A stretch of 46,205 bases of DNA from Rhodococcus sp. IEGM 1379 (GCF_030056815.1 NZ_JASHKR010000039.1:1-46205), one strand, 5' to 3'; positions 7,554 through 15,018 are shown, counted from the stretch's first letter. Program-made: numbers and translations. Notes: a model not told the origin generated them from the letters alone.

Positions 7554-8576
7554 ATGGACCTACGGAGAAGAAGTGCAGTGCGATCTGCGCTGGCGCTCTC
7601 GTGCTTGGTTGCCGGCGTTCCGATCCTGGCAACGCCGACGATCGCGGCCGGCGAGTCGTTGCCGGCAAGTTCGGTGTCGGCTCAGTCCGCGCCCGAAATT
7701 ACGAGTGTCGTAGAACTATCGTCGGGCGTTCTACTTCTTGATGTCGCGAGTCCGGCGATGCAGCGCACGGTGCAAGTGAAGGTGCTTTCGCCGTCGGATA
7801 CGTCGGTTCCGCAGGGGACGCTGTATTTACTCGACGGAAATTCGGGAAGAACCGACGACAGTAACTGGATCGACCCTACTGCCGGAAACGTCGTTCCGTT
7901 CTTTGCCGACAAGAACGCCTTTGTGGTTCTTCCGATCGGCGGCACCGGAACCATGTACACGGACTGGCAGGAAGATCACCCGAAGTTCGGCCGGCTCAAG
8001 TGGGAAACCTTCTTGACCAAGGAATTGCCGCCCTTGATCGACGCGAAGTTCAATACCAACGGACGCAATGCGATCGGCGGTATCTCGATGGGTGCCGAGG
8101 CAGCTCTCATGCTTGCTCAGCGTGCCCCCGGACTTTATGACGCAGTGGCGGGTTACAGCGGGTGCTATACGACGGTCGGCGGTTTCGGCAAAGCTCTGAC
8201 AGACCTCGTCGTGATTAACGGGATGGCTACTTCGGAGCAGATGTGGGGGCCCGTCGACAGCCCGGCGTGGCGTGAACACGACATCTTCGCCAACGCCGAC
8301 AAGTTGCGTGGCACAAAGGTGTATCTGTCTTCGGGTACCGGCCTACCCGGCCCACACGAGACGCTCGAGACCCCAGAACTCGCTCGGGTTGTGATCGTCG
8401 GCGGTGTCATGGAATTCGGTTCCACACTGTGCACCGACCAGATTTCGCAGGTACTGCGTGACAACGGCGTCGACGTCACCCGCAGCGCGCAACCGGTCGG
8501 CATACATGGATGGCCGTACTGGCGTGACGAGTTGGTCCGTTCATGGCCACTGCTCGAGTCGGCTTTGGCGGGCTGA
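7554..8576 (+). CDS. Mycolyltransferase, antigen-85/corynomycolyltransferase family
   Basis: Predicted to be an exported esterase-fold enzyme that transfers mycolic acids to trehalose, arabinogalactan or proteins. The 340-residue precursor has a positively charged N-terminus (MDLRRRSAVR) and a hydrophobic core, with cleavage expected near residue 32. The nucleophile S178 is in GGISMGAEAAL, matching the GLSM motif of antigen 85; HDIFANADKLRGTKVYLSSG matches the region before the acidic residue; the catalytic His is H318 in GIHGWPYWRDEL. AAGGA lies 7 nt before the ATG. Position behind two tiny peptide genes recalls the link between Corynebacterium MytC and O-mycoloylated porins, but protein acylation here is inference. 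Confidence 0.88.
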   Translation: MDLRRRSAVRSALALSCLVAGVPILATPTIAAGESLPASSVSAQSAPEITSVVELSSGVLLLDVASPAMQRTVQVKVLSPSDTSVPQGTLYLLDGNSGRTDDSNWIDPTAGNVVPFFADKNAFVVLPIGGTGTMYTDWQEDHPKFGRLKWETFLTKELPPLIDAKFNTNGRNAIGGISMGAEAALMLAQRAPGLYDAVAGYSGCYTTVGGFGKALTDLVVINGMATSEQMWGPVDSPAWREHDIFANADKLRGTKVYLSSGTGLPGPHETLETPELARVVIVGGVMEFGSTLCTDQISQVLRDNGVDVTRSAQPVGIHGWPYWRDELVRSWPLLESALAG

Positions 8577-8652
8577 GACCTCCACGGCTCGTCCGATGAT
8601 TTTCGGCCGCCCGGGCGGTCTATCCCTACGAACACAAACGTAAGGAGTAGCC

Positions 8653-9138
8653 ATGCCCACAATTACGCCATGCCTGTGGTTCGACACCCAGGCGGAAGAG
8701 GCAGCAGAGTTCTACATCTCCGTTTTCGGGAAGGGAAAGATCCTCGGAATCGAGAGATACGGGGAGGGCTCGCCGTCCGGTCTCCCTGCAGGGTCAGTGA
8801 TGACGGTGAGTTTCGAACTGGACGGGCAGCGGTTCACGGGATTGAACGGCGGACCGATGTTCACCTTCTCGGAGGCCGTCTCGTTCGAGATTCCGTGTGT
8901 TGATCAGGCCGAAGTCGACCACTACTGGTTGGCCCTCAGCGAGGGAGGTGAGGAAGGCCCGTGCGGTTGGCTCAAGGACAAATTCGGTTTGTCGTGGCAA
9001 GTTGTTCCGAACCGGCTATTGGAACTGATGCAGGATCCCGACCGCGAAAAAGCTCAACGAGCGGTCGACGCGATGATGAAAATGAAGAAGATCGATGTTG
9101 CTGAACTCGAGCGAGCGGCCGCTGCCGGCGCACCCTGA
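8653..9138 (+). CDS. VOC family protein (PhnB/3-dmu-9_3-mt type)
   Basis: A 161-residue protein of the vicinal-oxygen-chelate superfamily, PhnB-like branch. It starts MPTITPCLWFDTQAEEAAEF, typical of this branch, with YISVFGKGKI, then GQRFTGLNGGPMF, SFEIPCVDQAEVDHYW, GPCGWLKDKFGLSWQVVP and a helical tail QDPDREKAQRAVDAMMKMKK. Family members bind a metal ion or small ligand; the reaction cannot be read from sequence, and the older label 3-demethylubiquinone methyltransferase is misleading. AAGGAG sits 6 nt before the ATG. The gene stands alone between the mycolyltransferase and the CPBP protease gene. Confidence 0.85.
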   Translation: MPTITPCLWFDTQAEEAAEFYISVFGKGKILGIERYGEGSPSGLPAGSVMTVSFELDGQRFTGLNGGPMFTFSEAVSFEIPCVDQAEVDHYWLALSEGGEEGPCGWLKDKFGLSWQVVPNRLLELMQDPDREKAQRAVDAMMKMKKIDVAELERAAAAGAP

Positions 9139-9210
9139 TCGTCACGGATGTCGTGGTCCCACCGCTGTGAGCGTCGACGCAAAGGGTGGCGGGCACCACT
9201 GCAGCGTCGG

Positions 9211-9216
9211 TACACT
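9211..9216 (+). promoter_or_regulatory. -10 element for a leaderless leader ORF
   Basis: TACACT (TANNNT) is followed by 7 nt, GGACTGA, and then GTG at 9224. The spacing fits transcription starting at that GTG, with no ribosome-binding site in between. Confidence 0.5.
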
Positions 9217-9223
9217 GGACTGA

Positions 9224-9328
9224 GTGAACTTTCAGCTAACGGGCACGCAGTCGGTGTTTGCCCGGGCTGCCGGATCAGCAGTGGCTACTTACGAGTGGGC
9301 TGCGGAAGTAGGTGTCGTCCGCGTATGA
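9224..9328 (+). CDS. Leader peptide ORF overlapping the CPBP protease start
   Basis: A 34-codon ORF beginning with GTG at 9224 and ending with a TGA that overlaps the ATG of the next gene (ATGA at 9325-9328). The product contains FQLTGTQSVFARAAGSAV and ends YEWAAEVGVVRV; I do not recognise it. It is preceded by TACACT at leaderless distance and lacks a Shine-Dalgarno sequence. Its probable role is to load ribosomes and couple translation to the downstream protease gene, as leaderless short ORFs do in mycobacteria. The peptide itself may have no function. Confidence 0.5.
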   Translation: MNFQLTGTQSVFARAAGSAVATYEWAAEVGVVRV

Positions 9329-10092
9329 GCGTTCCAACCGTGCCGAATGTTGCTGCTGTAGGTCTCGATCTTCCTTCTCCGCGCTTTCCGCGTCTGCATG
9401 CGTACATCGACATTGCCGTGGTCATCGCTGTGCTGGTGGGAACCAACTTGATCGCGCACTTCACGACGGTGTGGGCGAGTATCGCGACGGTGCCGATCTC
9501 TGCCCTCGTGCTCCTGGCTATGAGCAAGCGTCGGGGGTTGGGCTGGGCCGAGTTGGGTCTCTCACCGAAGCATCTCCGGAGCGGATCGAAGTACGCGCTC
9601 ATTGCAGTCGGCCTGGTACTGACCGTAGTTACAGTGGGTGCTTTGCTTCCGTTGACCAGGCCTTTCTTCATGGCCGATCGGTATGCGACGGTCTCCGGTG
9701 CCATCATCGCGTCGATGATCGTGATCCCGCTCCAGACCGTGATCCCCGAAGAACTCGCTTTCCGCGGAGTTCTCCACGGGACATTGAATCGAGTGAGTGG
9801 ATTCCGCGGTGTCGCGGCGGCGGGCTCTTTGACGTTCGGCCTGTGGCACATCGCGTCGTCGATGGGGTTGACCAGTGGTAACGCCGGATTGTCGGGCTTT
9901 CTGGGCAACGGTGTAGCGGGTCAGATTGCCGGTATTCTGGGCGCTGTTCTCGCGACCGCGGCAGCGGGACTGGTATTCACCTGGTTGCGTCATCGCAGCG
10001 GCAGTTTGATTGCACCCATCGCGTTGCACTGGGCACTGAATGGCGCGGGCGCTCTGGCCGCAGCTTTTGTGTGGCACGCAACCATGAACTGA
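9325..10092 (+). CDS. CPBP-family intramembrane glutamic endopeptidase (CAAX-protease-like)
   Basis: The 255-residue protein has about seven predicted membrane helices and the three motifs of the CPBP/Abi family: EELAFRGVLHG (EExxxR), FGLWHIASS (FxxxH) and HWALNGAGA (HxxxN near the C-terminus). The glutamate and histidines form the active site in the membrane. Bacterial members process membrane proteins or peptides, some in bacteriocin self-immunity; the substrate is unknown here. The ATG at 9325 overlaps the stop of a short leader ORF. An upstream in-frame extension to 9148 encodes a Cys/Arg-rich segment unlike the family and was rejected. Confidence 0.83.
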   Translation: MSVPTVPNVAAVGLDLPSPRFPRLHAYIDIAVVIAVLVGTNLIAHFTTVWASIATVPISALVLLAMSKRRGLGWAELGLSPKHLRSGSKYALIAVGLVLTVVTVGALLPLTRPFFMADRYATVSGAIIASMIVIPLQTVIPEELAFRGVLHGTLNRVSGFRGVAAAGSLTFGLWHIASSMGLTSGNAGLSGFLGNGVAGQIAGILGAVLATAAAGLVFTWLRHRSGSLIAPIALHWALNGAGALAAAFVWHATMN

Positions 10093-10143
10093 TCGAGACA
10101 AATCCACCAAGCGCTGGCGGTGCGACTGTGATTTGCTGAATGA

Positions 10144-11544
10144 GTGACACAGTTGCATCGGGGCCATGTCTTTCATATTTCCGGTAGCCCGACCGTCGAC
10201 AAGGCGGCCGACGCGCTCGTCTCCGTTCCGGACGGCGTACTGGCATTCGACAACAATGGCGTCGTCGTCTTCTGTGGTGACTACGAGAATCTGCCCGAGC
10301 AGTTCCGGCACGGTGACATGCACGATCACCGTCCCGGATTCCTGCTCCCCGGATTTGTCGACACCCACATTCATTTTCCGCAGGTATATGCCGGAGACGC
10401 GTACGGCGGCGGGCAGTTACTCGAGTGGCTCGACCTCTGCGTCTTCCCATCCGAATCACGCTTTGCCGATCCGGATTTTGCCACTCATGCGGCCGCATCT
10501 TTTTGTCAGCGACGGATAGCCACCGGTACCACTGCGGCGATGGTTTTCGGCTCCGCATTTCCCCACGCGCAGGACGCGCTGTTCGCAGAAACTGTGCGAC
10601 GCGGCCTGCGCGTGGTCAGTGGCCGAGGTATCCAGACGGTGGGGCCGGATTCGGCCGCAGCACTGATCACGTCGGAGGAAGACGCGATCAGCCTGACCCG
10701 CGCCGAGATCGAACGTTGGCACGGCACTGACACAGGTGATGTCGACACCGCACTTCTGCACGTTGCCGTCGTGCCGCGATTTTCCTTGGCGGTCACGACG
10801 GAGACCCTGAAGAACCTGGGGGAGTTGTACGACGAGGTTCGGGAACGTGGCGTCTATTTCCACAGTCATCTCAACGAGAACAACCGGCCGGGAACCGGTG
10901 AGGTAGCGACCACCCTCGCGCAGTACCAGGTGAACACCTACCTCGACACGTACGACGGCAAGTTCCTGCCGGGCTCACAGATCGGCGGAAAGTCGTTCCT
11001 CGGACCGCGCGCAATTCTGGCGCATTCTGTTCACTGCCAGGACGCCGAGCTGGCCCGAATGGCGGAGACGGGGACATCGATCGCGCATTGCCCGACGTCG
11101 CAGCAGTTTCTCGGCTCGGGCACGATGCCGTGGAAACGAACCGTCGCGGCCGGCGTCAACATCGCGATTGGTTCGGACTTCGGCGGCGGTGACGAGTGCC
11201 TGATCTCGCAGGTTCTCGGCGACGCGTTCAAAGTGCACATTTCCGAGGTCGGTGATGCCGGAATCTCGATGCATCCGGCGGAGCTGCTGTTCACGGGAAC
11301 GTTGGCCGGGGCTCGCGCGCTGGACATGGAGAGCCGCTTCGGCAATTTCGACGTCGGTAAGGAAGCAGACTTTCTGGTTGTCGATCCGAGTCGCTGGGCA
11401 CCGCTCGAAGGTTTGATCAACCACGGAACCCGCTCGCCGGATCCGGTCCTGGCGCGTGATCAGACCTTGTTCGGCCTGCTGATGGCGATGCGCGAGCCGG
11501 CGATCTCCCAGGTCTACGTCCAGGGTCGCAGGATCTCGGACTGA
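10144..11544 (+). CDS. guaD: Guanine deaminase
   Basis: Predicted to hydrolyse guanine to xanthine and ammonia in purine catabolism. The 466-residue protein is an amidohydrolase-superfamily TIM barrel: LLPGFVDTHIHFPQ holds the HxH metal pair, followed by the guanine-deaminase-typical VYAGDAYGGGQLLEWL, VPRFSLAVTTE and SHLNENN, then AHSVHCQDAE and SDFGGGDECLISQVL with the metal Asp. C-terminal ADFLVVDPSRWAPLEG is the usual composite-domain end. The GTG at 10144 is taken because it gives the normal N-terminus; no strong ribosome-binding site precedes it. One nucleotide separates its stop from the next GTG, so the pair is likely co-transcribed. Confidence 0.9.
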   Translation: MTQLHRGHVFHISGSPTVDKAADALVSVPDGVLAFDNNGVVVFCGDYENLPEQFRHGDMHDHRPGFLLPGFVDTHIHFPQVYAGDAYGGGQLLEWLDLCVFPSESRFADPDFATHAAASFCQRRIATGTTAAMVFGSAFPHAQDALFAETVRRGLRVVSGRGIQTVGPDSAAALITSEEDAISLTRAEIERWHGTDTGDVDTALLHVAVVPRFSLAVTTETLKNLGELYDEVRERGVYFHSHLNENNRPGTGEVATTLAQYQVNTYLDTYDGKFLPGSQIGGKSFLGPRAILAHSVHCQDAELARMAETGTSIAHCPTSQQFLGSGTMPWKRTVAAGVNIAIGSDFGGGDECLISQVLGDAFKVHISEVGDAGISMHPAELLFTGTLAGARALDMESRFGNFDVGKEADFLVVDPSRWAPLEGLINHGTRSPDPVLARDQTLFGLLMAMREPAISQVYVQGRRISD

Positions 11545-11545
11545 C

Positions 11546-12505
11546 GTGTCGGGTTCCGCGACTGTCGTCACGGCGTATCACCGCTTCGCGAGCGGCAGCG
11601 GCGATGCGTTCCAGGAGTGGATTGCCCGCGCTGTCGACGCGGCCAAGGAGGAGGAAGGCTACGTCGGCAGCTCGGTCAGTGATGGTTCCGGACCTGCGGA
11701 TTGCGGAGTCTCCCATACCTTTACCGGGGTCGAAGATCTACATCGGTGGCTTGATTCACCCGAGTTTGCACAGGTCGCGGAAGACGGTGCGGCGCGCGGA
11801 GTGCTGGCAAAGAGCTCGGATCTTGTTCTGGTGGAAGGAATTCCGCCGCCGCCGGGAATTGGGGTGTATGACCATACGGTTGTCGCCGGGAGGCAAACCG
11901 AATTTCTTCGGACGCAGCACCTCTTGATCAACGCGAGTTCCCACTTCTCCGGATACGAGGGCGCGCTGCTGCTGCGGTCGGTTCAGGACGCGACTCGGTG
12001 GAAATCGGTTCTGCGTTTTCGAACGGAACAGCAACTCGCCGTGTGGATACGGTCGCCGCAACGGGCCGAGGTGTTGCCGGAACTACGCGCGGAGTTGGCC
12101 GAGGATTTCACCGAGACCGTGCGATCGACACCGTTCGGCACGATCTTCCGTACCGAGAACGGGCACACTCGCGTGACTCCGAACTGGAAGACCGCGATGA
12201 TCGTTCTGCTGGTTCTCTACCCGACCGTCATGACGTTGTCGCGGTTTCTCGGCCCGGTGCTCGACGACTTCGGCGCATCACCGTGGTTGTCGATGTGGTT
12301 GAGCCAGATCGTCAGCGTCGGTGCGATGACGTGGTTCCTGATGCCGGCGGCCACACGCTGGTTCGGTCGGTGGTTGGACCCGATCGACGGCGCGAAACGT
12401 CGCACCAACACCCGGGGCACCGTTGTTGTCCTGGGTGTCTACGCGGCGACGCTCGCGCTGTTCGCTTCCGTTCGATGGCTGCAGTTCTGGGATTACTTCG
12501 ACTGA
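11546..12505 (+). CDS. ABM-like (antibiotic biosynthesis monooxygenase) domain membrane protein
   Basis: A 319-residue protein with two ferredoxin-like ABM-type segments in tandem (residues ~5-105 and ~115-205; GSGDAFQEWIARAVDAAKEE and YEGALLLRSV with SVLRFRTEQQLAVW) joined to a C-terminal part with three hydrophobic helices (about 217-240, 249-270, 290-310). A DUF-type fusion of ABM-like repeats with a membrane anchor is common in Actinobacteria. It may bind haem or small quinone-like compounds, but no catalytic residues are identifiable. It starts with GTG one nucleotide after guanine deaminase and ends overlapping a convergent gene by 13 nt. Confidence 0.75.
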   Translation: MSGSATVVTAYHRFASGSGDAFQEWIARAVDAAKEEEGYVGSSVSDGSGPADCGVSHTFTGVEDLHRWLDSPEFAQVAEDGAARGVLAKSSDLVLVEGIPPPPGIGVYDHTVVAGRQTEFLRTQHLLINASSHFSGYEGALLLRSVQDATRWKSVLRFRTEQQLAVWIRSPQRAEVLPELRAELAEDFTETVRSTPFGTIFRTENGHTRVTPNWKTAMIVLLVLYPTVMTLSRFLGPVLDDFGASPWLSMWLSQIVSVGAMTWFLMPAATRWFGRWLDPIDGAKRRTNTRGTVVVLGVYAATLALFASVRWLQFWDYFD

Positions 12506-12720
12506 ATGCGTCCGCGCCGGAAGTAGGCGATGGGTCCGACGAAGTTGATGGCAATGATCGCAGCCCATGTGGTTTTGCTGCCGTTCACGGTCGCTCGATC
12601 GCGTCGAGCAAGATCCGCCCAGGCCGAGACTGCGAGGATTGATTGGACGGCGAACATCGCGATGATGATGCGTCGTTGGCGGGCCGAGAGCTCACTCCAG
12701 GACTTCTTTTTACGGTTCAT
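12493..12720 (-). CDS. PLDc_N-like two-helix membrane protein
   Basis: The 75-residue protein starts MNRKKKSWSELSARQRRI, then has two membrane helices separated by ADLARRDRATVNGSKTTW. The second part, WAAIIAINFVGPIAYFRRGR, is the typical PLDc_N (phospholipase-D nuclease N-terminal) membrane module, which occurs as a stand-alone protein in many Actinobacteria and has no nuclease activity. GAGG lies 5 nt before the ATG at 12720; an upstream in-frame start at 12777 gives a less plausible N-terminus. It ends convergent with, and overlapping, the ABM-like gene. A CRP-like site lies about 68 bp upstream. Confidence 0.72.
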   Translation of the reverse strand: MNRKKKSWSELSARQRRIIIAMFAVQSILAVSAWADLARRDRATVNGSKTTWAAIIAINFVGPIAYFRRGRIQSK

Positions 12721-12787
12721 GACCTCACTCTGCCGCTCCCCGTGGCCCGTGGTTGTCGCAACGCGAATCGAAACCACGCGAAATAAG

Positions 12788-12803
12788 TGTGAGTAGCGTC
12801 ACA
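12788..12803. promoter_or_regulatory. CRP/GlxR-like binding site, full consensus
   Basis: TGTGAGTAGCGTCACA is an exact TGTGA-N6-TCACA. It lies 68 bp upstream of the PLDc_N-like gene on the minus strand and at the far end of a 455-bp gap before the peptide gene at 13259, so it may regulate either. Confidence 0.55.
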
Positions 12804-13258
12804 GCCGTACCGGTCTGGTTGGTGCCGAGTGGGGTTCCGTGGCCTCGGCAGGAGCGTAAAGAACTCGTGAATGCGCGTCATGGCTGACTGATTGCGCGCA
12901 ATTCGCGGATGTCGACGCCTTCCGTGATCGGTGGTCCGCGCGGGCAGGCAAGATACGTGGTCAGAAAGTTAATTAAGTAAGGCTTGCCAATATTCTGGCG
13001 CATCGTAAGAGATTGCCAAAAAATAGCCATTTCCGGAAATCGTGTTCGGATACCGTAAAGAACTGGGCGTATTGTCGCAGTTTGGTTACATTGATGGGTT
13101 GCTACCTGTGCATATGACGTAGTTCCGGCGAGAGGAAGATGTAACGTACTGGACACATTTGGTGTCGCAGAAGTAACGGAAGGGCTCTACTGTTATCCCC
13201 AGCAGCCAGACAGCGGCTCGCCATCACGGACAGTTCATCACTGACAGGAGCAATAACA
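12804..13258. other. Long intergenic region upstream of small peptide 3
   Basis: No convincing protein gene is seen. The left half is GC-rich; 12960-13100 is markedly A/T-rich. It contains a 12-bp palindrome ATTGCGCGCAAT (12891-12902) and a sequence at 12973-12991 (TTAAGTAAGGCTTGCCAAT) that agrees with the IdeR/DtxR iron-box consensus at 15 of 19 positions by eye. A ribosome-binding site AGGAG immediately precedes the peptide gene. Confidence 0.5.
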
Positions 13259-13363
13259 ATGCCTAGTTCTTCGGATATCTCAGACTTCCTCGGTGCCTTC
13301 TCCGCTCTGTTCAGCTTCCTCGACTTCATCAGCGGAAGCGTCGAAGGCGTAATGCCGAAGTAG
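13259..13363 (+). CDS. Small hydrophobic peptide 3 (34 aa)
   Basis: A 34-residue ORF with AGGAG about 9 nt before its ATG and its own strong terminator 24 nt after the stop. It starts MPSSSDISDFLGAFSALFSF, continues LDFISGSVEG and ends VMPK. The Phe/Leu-rich middle is amphipathic; the Ser cluster and acidic residues are at the N-terminus. GSVEG matches GSIET of peptide 1 and GSIEG of the peptide at 15019. No signal peptide. The arrangement of long leader, ribosome-binding site, tiny gene and terminator suggests a strongly expressed stand-alone peptide. Function unknown; a mycomembrane role is inferred from the relation to peptide 1. Confidence 0.65.
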   Translation: MPSSSDISDFLGAFSALFSFLDFISGSVEGVMPK

Positions 13364-13386
13364 GTCCAGAAGACTTACAGAAGATC

Positions 13387-13427
13387 CAAAGCGGTGCCCC
13401 CGAGTCTCGGACTCGGGGGCACCGCTT
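13387..13427 (+). terminator. Rho-independent terminator of the peptide 3 gene
   Basis: A perfect 17-bp stem (13387-13403 with 13411-13427) with core GCGGTGCCCCCGAG and a 7-nt loop, ending in CTTTAT. It directly follows the 34-aa gene. Confidence 0.88.
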
Positions 13428-13546
13428 TATGTCGGTCAAAGGCTGTGGGCCGAGCGGTCTGCGAAATTTGGGGCTGATGTTCCGCAAGTGTCAGACGGGG
13501 CGGTGGGACTGTGATGGAATCGAGCCGAAAAGGTTATTTCGACATT

Positions 13547-13563
13547 TCGCCCAGATTGGGCGA
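13547..13563. promoter_or_regulatory. Inverted repeat upstream of the DUF1906 gene
   Basis: TCGCCCA-GAT-TGGGCGA is a perfect 7-3-7 inverted repeat ending 23 bp before the GTG start at 13587. It could be an operator or an mRNA hairpin; no known regulator motif was recognised. Confidence 0.4.
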
Positions 13564-13586
13564 GCCATGCCGTTGATCGGAGCACT

Positions 13587-14381
13587 GTGCACGTTTCACG
13601 AAGGAATCTGTTCAAGTACGCGGCCGCGGGGTCCGCTGCCGTGGGCCTGGCCGCGCTGGGTGGAACCACGTCGGTAGCAAACGCCGGCTCATTGGGAACG
13701 CTTCTCGACTACTCGGCCGGAGTCCCGTCCGCTCAAGCGATCCGCGCGGGAGGCTATGCGGGTGCCATCCGTTATGTATCGGACCGTCGTCCGGATGCGA
13801 ACTGGATGATCGGCAAGCCGGTCCGAGCGAATGAAGTCAATGCGTTGTCTGCGGCCGGATTGCAGGTTGTGTCGTGCTACCAGTTCGGTAAGGGTGCTAC
13901 GGCGGACTGGCGGGAGAAGTACGAAGGCGGCCGGCGCCATGCCGCGCGGGGGCTCGAGCTCCACCGGGCGGCCGGTGGCCCCGCAGGAGTGCCCATTTAT
14001 GCGTCCATTGACGACAATCCCAGTCCTTGGGAGACGGCGAACCTGGTGCGGCCGTACCTCGAAGGCTGGGCATCGGTCATCGGCAATCAGAACCTCGGTA
14101 TCTACGGCAATACAAAAGTTATCGACGCAATGATCGGCGCCGGCATCGGAACCTGGTTCTGGCAACACAATTGGGGGTCGACAGGGGTACACCCCCGGGC
14201 GCATCTACATCAGTTCGAGATCGACAAGCGGCAAGTCGACGGCGTAGGCGTTGATCTGAATGCGATCCTCGCCGTCAACTACGGGCAGTGGTCGTTGGCC
14301 GGGTCGCCTCTTCCCGGCCTGCCACTCGGATCCGTCCTACCTGTCTTACCTCCGCTACCTCTCGGATCTATCGCACCATAG
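13587..14381 (+). CDS. Tat-exported DUF1906 glycoside-hydrolase-like protein (Rv2525c-like)
   Basis: The 264-residue precursor starts with a twin-arginine signal (SRRNLFKYAAAG, residues 4-15), followed by a hydrophobic stretch and cleavage near VANAG. The mature part shows DUF1906/GH25-like features: LLDYSAGVPSAQAI with the first Asp of the TIM barrel, GAIRYVSDRRPDANW, VSCYQFGKG, VPIYASIDDNPSP, LGIYGN, FWQHNWGS and VDLNAILAVNYGQW. M. tuberculosis Rv2525c, a Tat substrate of this family, affects the cell envelope; its true substrate is unknown. The C-terminus is a Pro/Leu-rich tail. GGAG lies about 5 nt before the GTG. It is convergent with the NTF2-like gene, overlapping by 14 nt. Confidence 0.85.
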   Translation: MHVSRRNLFKYAAAGSAAVGLAALGGTTSVANAGSLGTLLDYSAGVPSAQAIRAGGYAGAIRYVSDRRPDANWMIGKPVRANEVNALSAAGLQVVSCYQFGKGATADWREKYEGGRRHAARGLELHRAAGGPAGVPIYASIDDNPSPWETANLVRPYLEGWASVIGNQNLGIYGNTKVIDAMIGAGIGTWFWQHNWGSTGVHPRAHLHQFEIDKRQVDGVGVDLNAILAVNYGQWSLAGSPLPGLPLGSVLPVLPPLPLGSIAP

Positions 14382-14868
14382 CGCCGAATTTGGCCAACCA
14401 GGCGCGGGCATCCTCCGGGAGGTTGCCCGCGGCTTCGGCGGCCAGGCACCAGGCTTTGGTCATCGAAAGAAAGTTCATCGGGTTGTAGGCGTCTTCTTCA
14501 CGGGACCACAAGCCGTCGCCCGCGTAGTGGAGGATCGTGATGTTTGCGGCACCGTGAGTCGAAGCGTCGCCCGGATCTTCCATCGGATTATCGATTTCGG
14601 CGATGATCCATCCGCGCTCTTCGTCGATCACGTGCCAGTTGGCGGGGAACTCCGTCATACGATTTCCCGGAAACTCGGTCATCGTGCGAGTTACCCACTT
14701 GCGTACGGCTTCACGGCCGTTCAGTGTGCCGAAGGCATGTTCGACGTAGACGACGTCTTCGGTGAACATGTCGGCAAACGCATTCCAATCACCACTGCGG
14801 GTGCATTCGACGACGGTGTTCTGGAACCCCGCGAATGCGCGATCAAGTTCTGAGCGTGTCCAAGCCAT
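14368..14868 (-). CDS. NTF2/SnoaL-like family protein
   Basis: A 166-residue cone-shaped alpha+beta-barrel protein of the NTF2-like/SnoaL superfamily. The helix WTRSELDRAFAGFQNTV leads to GDWNAFADMFTEDVVYVEH and GREAVRKWVTRTM, the usual SnoaL-like core; the strand HVIDEERGWIIAEIDNP and ITILHYAGDGLWSREEDAYN follow. Members include steroid isomerases, cyclases and ring-hydroxylating dioxygenase small subunits, so no reaction can be assigned. A KstR-like palindrome lies 49 bp upstream, which would fit steroid-linked regulation, but this is an inference. AAGGAGT precedes the ATG. Confidence 0.78.
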   Translation of the reverse strand: MAWTRSELDRAFAGFQNTVVECTRSGDWNAFADMFTEDVVYVEHAFGTLNGREAVRKWVTRTMTEFPGNRMTEFPANWHVIDEERGWIIAEIDNPMEDPGDASTHGAANITILHYAGDGLWSREEDAYNPMNFLSMTKAWCLAAEAAGNLPEDARAWLAKFGAMVR

Positions 14869-14916
14869 GTGTGACTCCTTGGTCGGTCGTTCAAGGGGCA
14901 GGCAATCGAATCAAAT

Positions 14917-14930
14917 TAGAACATGTTCTT
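14917..14930. promoter_or_regulatory. KstR-like palindromic operator
   Basis: TAGAACATGTTCTT contains the perfect 12-bp palindrome AGAACATGTTCT and agrees with the published KstR pattern TnnAACnnGTTnnA except for the last base. It sits between the NTF2-like gene (49 bp from its start) and peptide 4 (89 bp from its start). Confidence 0.45.
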
Positions 14931-15018
14931 CTTGGGTTGCGTCGGCGATTCGCCCGACTCCGACCGTGCGGTACCGTCGTTGCCGGGTCGGGAACCCTTA
15001 CACGGAAGGAATCTATTC

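Noticed and set aside
9148..9324. Upstream extension of the CPBP protease to ATG 9148
   Set aside because: Extension is Cys/Arg-rich, unlike family N-termini, and covers a promoter-like TACACT and the leader ORF.
12973..12991. IdeR/DtxR iron box
   Set aside because: Four mismatches to the 19-bp consensus and no iron-related gene nearby; kept only as a remark, not as a called site.
12878..13156. 92-codon minus-strand frame in the long intergenic region
   Set aside because: No ribosome-binding site, no motif, composition unlike the neighbouring genes.
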